NCBI GenBank assembly: GCA_050731755.1
Contig: JBOHPP010000013.1
Coordinates: 1 to 8,700 of the forward strand
Origin: JBOHPP01 sp050731755
Lineage (GTDB): Bacteria > Methylomirabilota > Methylomirabilia > Rokubacteriales > CSP1-6
Length of the DNA: 8,700 nt
Direction of reading: 5' to 3'
Positions 7,801 through 8,700 of the stretch are shown here, one piece after another. The position numbers and the translations under genes are program-made. Every line of letters begins with the position of its first letter. Within the stretch, counting starts at the first letter, position 1. The notes beneath the pieces were generated by a model. It was given only the letters and a program-made list of their open reading frames with translations. It made no database searches and had not been told where the DNA came from.

Positions 7801-8166
7801 GACGGCGTCGATCATCCGTTCCAGGATCGGATCGAGGAGCCGCCGGGGATCACGGTCGGCCAGGAGCTCCATGGAGCTCTTGAGGTCGGCGAAGAGCACG
7901 GTCACGTGCTTGCGCTCGCCCTCCAGGCTCTCGCGCGACATGAGGATCTTCTCGGCCAGGTGTCTGGGGGTATAGGCGGAGGGCGACGAGAAGCGCGCTG
8001 CCGCCGGCGGAGTCTCGCTCGTCCGCTGGCCGCACTCGGGGCAGAACTTGGCGGCCGCCGGGAGCGCGGCGCCGCACATGGGGCAGGCGGCCGGCAGGCC
8101 CGCCCCGCACTCCGGGCAGAACTTCGCGCGCGGCGGAGCCTCGGCCTGGCAGCGCGGACAGTGCAT
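4813..8166 (-). CDS. Zinc-ribbon / class III nucleotide cyclase / AAA-type ATPase / TPR regulatory protein
   Basis: This is a 1117-residue signalling protein, probably cytosolic since no membrane segment is seen. Residues 1-48 form a double zinc ribbon with four CxxC pairs (Cys 3/6, 17/20, 28/31, 42/45). About 83-262 is a class III adenylate/guanylate cyclase domain: VTVLFADLKSS carries the first metal Asp (94), VMGDGIMALFG the second (135), and THLAAR the conserved Arg (216). The usual Asp and Asn before that Arg appear as Gln209 and His212, so activity and nucleotide preference are uncertain. About 280-600 is a STAND/AAA_16-like ATPase with Walker A GEAGVGKS (312-319) and Walker B LLVVFEDLHWID (436-447). 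From about 690 to the end are helical TPR-like repeats for ligand or partner sensing. The start ATG at 8164-8166 has AGGAG 7 nt upstream and begins the zinc ribbon. It ends with TGA, 59 nt before the dehydrogenase on the same strand. The family is common, but its signals are mostly unknown. Confidence 0.93.
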   Translation of the reverse strand: MHCPRCQAEAPPRAKFCPECGAGLPAACPMCGAALPAAAKFCPECGQRTSETPPAAARFSSPSAYTPRHLAEKILMSRESLEGERKHVTVLFADLKSSMELLADRDPRRLLDPILERMIDAVHRYDGTVNQVMGDGIMALFGAPLAHEDHAVRACYAGLRMQETVKRYAEELHRTVGVPVHIRVGLNSGEVVVRSIGSDLHMDYTAVGQTTHLAARMEQMAMPGSILATPDTLRLVEGYVTVKPLGPRPVKGLEAPLEVYAVTGAATARSRLHATAARGLSRFVGRDSEMEQLRQVLARVQGGHGHVVAVVGEAGVGKSRLFWEFTHSHRTEAWRILESTSVSYGRAASYLPVIELLRAYFRIEEHDDPRTVREKLTGKLVTLDESLKPVLPAVLTLLGAVMEDPQWDALDPSVRRQRTFDAVKRILVRESQIQPLLVVFEDLHWIDSETQTLLDSLVESLPTARMLLLVNYRPEYQHGWGSKTYYTQLRIDPLSKGSAAELLEILLGSDPALDPLRRVLIERTEGNPFFLEETVRTLAETGIITGVPGAFRLGRPVETVQVPATVQAVLAARIDRLPLPVKHLLQEAAVVGKDVPFGLLEAIAERTPDELRGGLAQLQAAEFLYEASLFPELEYTFKHALTLEVAYQTLLRERRRILHERVLGALEQRGSSQGPGHIELLAHHAVRGEMWEQAARYLYQAGEQALAQGRMKVGGSFYDAAIEALERLGERADPTFKLDAYLEAWVTRISNGQLEGLPQLGEKAEALARALGDGPRLAKVQVRQAQAMAVTGLIPGTFASAIEKAREAFARAASTDLRTRSYAQFIAGLCCRDLGRFQEAIGEFGEGIALFGSPGDSAEEPGLVFPIFVSLCCWRSEVQSAVGQLDAALASATEGLRMADEIRHASSMSIASAYLGYVHIGRGDLTAAVPMLERGLAIGHEHDLTQGIVANSLYLALAVALLGKADQGREHLQRALERRVGSFITQWTRYGTVTATAYLASGRPVEAREEIARGLALVAERDALGYEAPLRRLEAEVLLGAAPEGHPQAREQLEQALRLAQTLGTRPEAAHCHAALARAWAPDNRHRAAEHLSAATSIYRALGMEFWAARAEALGRP

Positions 8167-8173
8167 TCCGCAT

Positions 8174-8178
8174 CTCCT
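8174..8178 (-). promoter_or_regulatory. Ribosome binding site of the cyclase/ATPase gene
   Basis: On the minus strand this is AGGAG, seven nt before ATG 8164-8166. It supports starting the protein at the first zinc-ribbon residue rather than at the farther upstream in-frame ATG (8290-8292), which lies inside the divergent VOC gene. Confidence 0.7.
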
Positions 8179-8196
8179 AGCATTGCCGCCGAGCAC

Positions 8197-8226
8197 TTGA
8201 CAAGGGCCGGCGCGAAGCCGAGAGTT
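8197..8226 (+). promoter_or_regulatory. Possible sigma-70-like promoter of the VOC gene
   Basis: A perfect TTGACA lies at 8197-8202 in the 79-nt divergent gap. At 17-18 nt spacing the -10 position reads GAGAGT or AGAGTT, a poor match, so only the -35 half is convincing. The box sits in the short palindrome CTTG-A-CAAG (8196-8204), which could instead be an operator half-site. Confidence 0.3.
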
Positions 8227-8230
8227 CCGC

Positions 8231-8237
8231 GAGGAGG
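8231..8237 (+). promoter_or_regulatory. Ribosome binding site of the VOC gene
   Basis: GAGGAGG lies eight nt before ATG 8246-8248. This selects that ATG over the GTG at 8237, which would overlap the site itself. Confidence 0.75.
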
Positions 8238-8245
8238 TGCCGGTC

Positions 8246-8659
8246 ATGGCCGACCACATTTCCAGCGGAGCGGTCCACCATTTCCGTCTCACCGTCAGCG
8301 ACGTGGACCGGGCGTGTGACTTCTACACGAAGGTCCTCGGCTTCCGTAAGGTCATGGACCTCAACCCGGGGGCGTTCCTGACCAACGGGACGATCGGCCT
8401 GGGTCTCGGCCCGAGCCCCGACCCGAGCCGGCGCGGCAGGGGGGACCGGTTCGACGAGAACCGCGTGGGCCTCGATCATCTGAGCTTCGGCGTCCCCTCG
8501 CGCCAGGCGCTGGAGGAGGCTGTGCGGGTCCTCGACAAGCACGGCGTGCAGCACGGCGAAATCAAGGACCTCGGCCAGGACTTCGGGATCTACATCGTCG
8601 CCTTCCGGGATCCCGACAATGTCCAACTCGAGCTGAGCGCGCCCTATCAGGGGAGATAG
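8246..8659 (+). CDS. VOC superfamily (glyoxalase/bleomycin-resistance fold) metalloprotein
   Basis: This 137-residue protein of the vicinal oxygen chelate fold contains two beta-alpha-beta-beta-beta modules. The first begins VHHFRLTVSDVDRACDFYTKV (about residues 10-30), the second VGLDHLSFGV (about 74-83). Likely metal ligands are His12, His78 and Glu129 (in NVQLEL), matching the His/His/Glu pattern of lyases, dioxygenases and thiol transferases in this superfamily. RDPDNVQLEL near the end is the typical family C-terminal motif. Length is standard. It is transcribed away from the cyclase gene and is the only plus-strand gene, so it is probably not part of the transporter operon. The reaction cannot be assigned: glyoxalase, ring-cleaving dioxygenase and fosfomycin-resistance branches share these features. 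It ends with TAG. Confidence 0.9.
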   Translation: MADHISSGAVHHFRLTVSDVDRACDFYTKVLGFRKVMDLNPGAFLTNGTIGLGLGPSPDPSRRGRGDRFDENRVGLDHLSFGVPSRQALEEAVRVLDKHGVQHGEIKDLGQDFGIYIVAFRDPDNVQLELSAPYQGR

Positions 8660-8675
8660 CGGCCCGGACGAGCCG

Positions 8676-8695
8676 ACCGCTCCCCCTCGGGCGGT
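8676..8695 (+). terminator. Possible terminator hairpin after the VOC gene
   Basis: ACCGCTC can pair with GGGCGGT around a six-base loop (seven pairs, one G-U), 16 nt after the VOC stop codon. No T-run follows, so it is at best a weak or factor-assisted terminator. Confidence 0.3.
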
Positions 8696-8700
8696 GGCAC

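Noticed and set aside
5908..8319. Two long plus-strand open frames (5908-7185 and 7186-8319) opposite the cyclase/ATPase gene
   Set aside because: The opposite strand has clear cyclase, Walker and TPR motifs in one 1117-codon frame, while these products show no recognisable motif and are mirror artefacts of its codon bias.
1..8700. CRISPR arrays, tRNA or rRNA genes, insertion sequences, phage genes
   Set aside because: No regularly spaced direct repeats, cloverleaf-like sequence, transposase or terminal inverted repeats were seen; nearly all of the window is coding.

Overview
The window is very GC-rich by eye, with short gaps and seven genes; six lie on the minus strand and one on the plus strand. 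Gene content (tripartite tricarboxylate transporter, zinc-ribbon/cyclase/ATPase/TPR regulator, RidA, SDR, VOC protein) and codon use suggest an uncultivated soil or sediment bacterium, perhaps Candidatus Rokubacteria/Methylomirabilota or a proteobacterium. That placement is only an inference; there is no rRNA or other taxonomic marker.

Layout, in minus-strand transcription order from right to left. A large zinc-ribbon / class III cyclase / ATPase / TPR regulator (8166-4813) is followed after 59 nt by a zinc-type medium-chain alcohol dehydrogenase (4753-3686). Next come the tripartite carboxylate transporter genes: binding protein TctC (3675-2728), small membrane subunit TctB (2713-2204) and large membrane subunit TctA (2195-699). 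A RidA-family deaminase (676-281) and the N-terminal part of a short-chain dehydrogenase (230 to beyond the left edge) complete the run. Gaps from the dehydrogenase to ridA are only 8-22 nt, so this looks like one transcription unit for taking up and oxidising an unidentified organic acid. On the plus strand a VOC/glyoxalase-fold protein (8246-8659) diverges from the regulator across a 79-nt intergenic region.

The standout is in the alcohol dehydrogenase. Its reading frame is intact over 356 codons except for one in-frame TGA at codon 43, exactly where the family has the catalytic zinc-ligand cysteine (motif Gly-Val-Cys-Gly-Thr-Asp). Reading continues in the same frame with good conservation, all four structural-zinc cysteines and the Rossmann glycine motif. 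The gene has a strong ribosome binding site before codon 1 and ends with its own TGA. This is the pattern expected for a selenocysteine codon replacing a catalytic cysteine. A fresh nonsense mutation or a sequencing error (TGC to TGA) is the alternative. Small hairpins lie at and just after the TGA, but none is a clear canonical bacterial SECIS by eye. The third catalytic zinc ligand also appears to be replaced by Ser, which complicates the reading.
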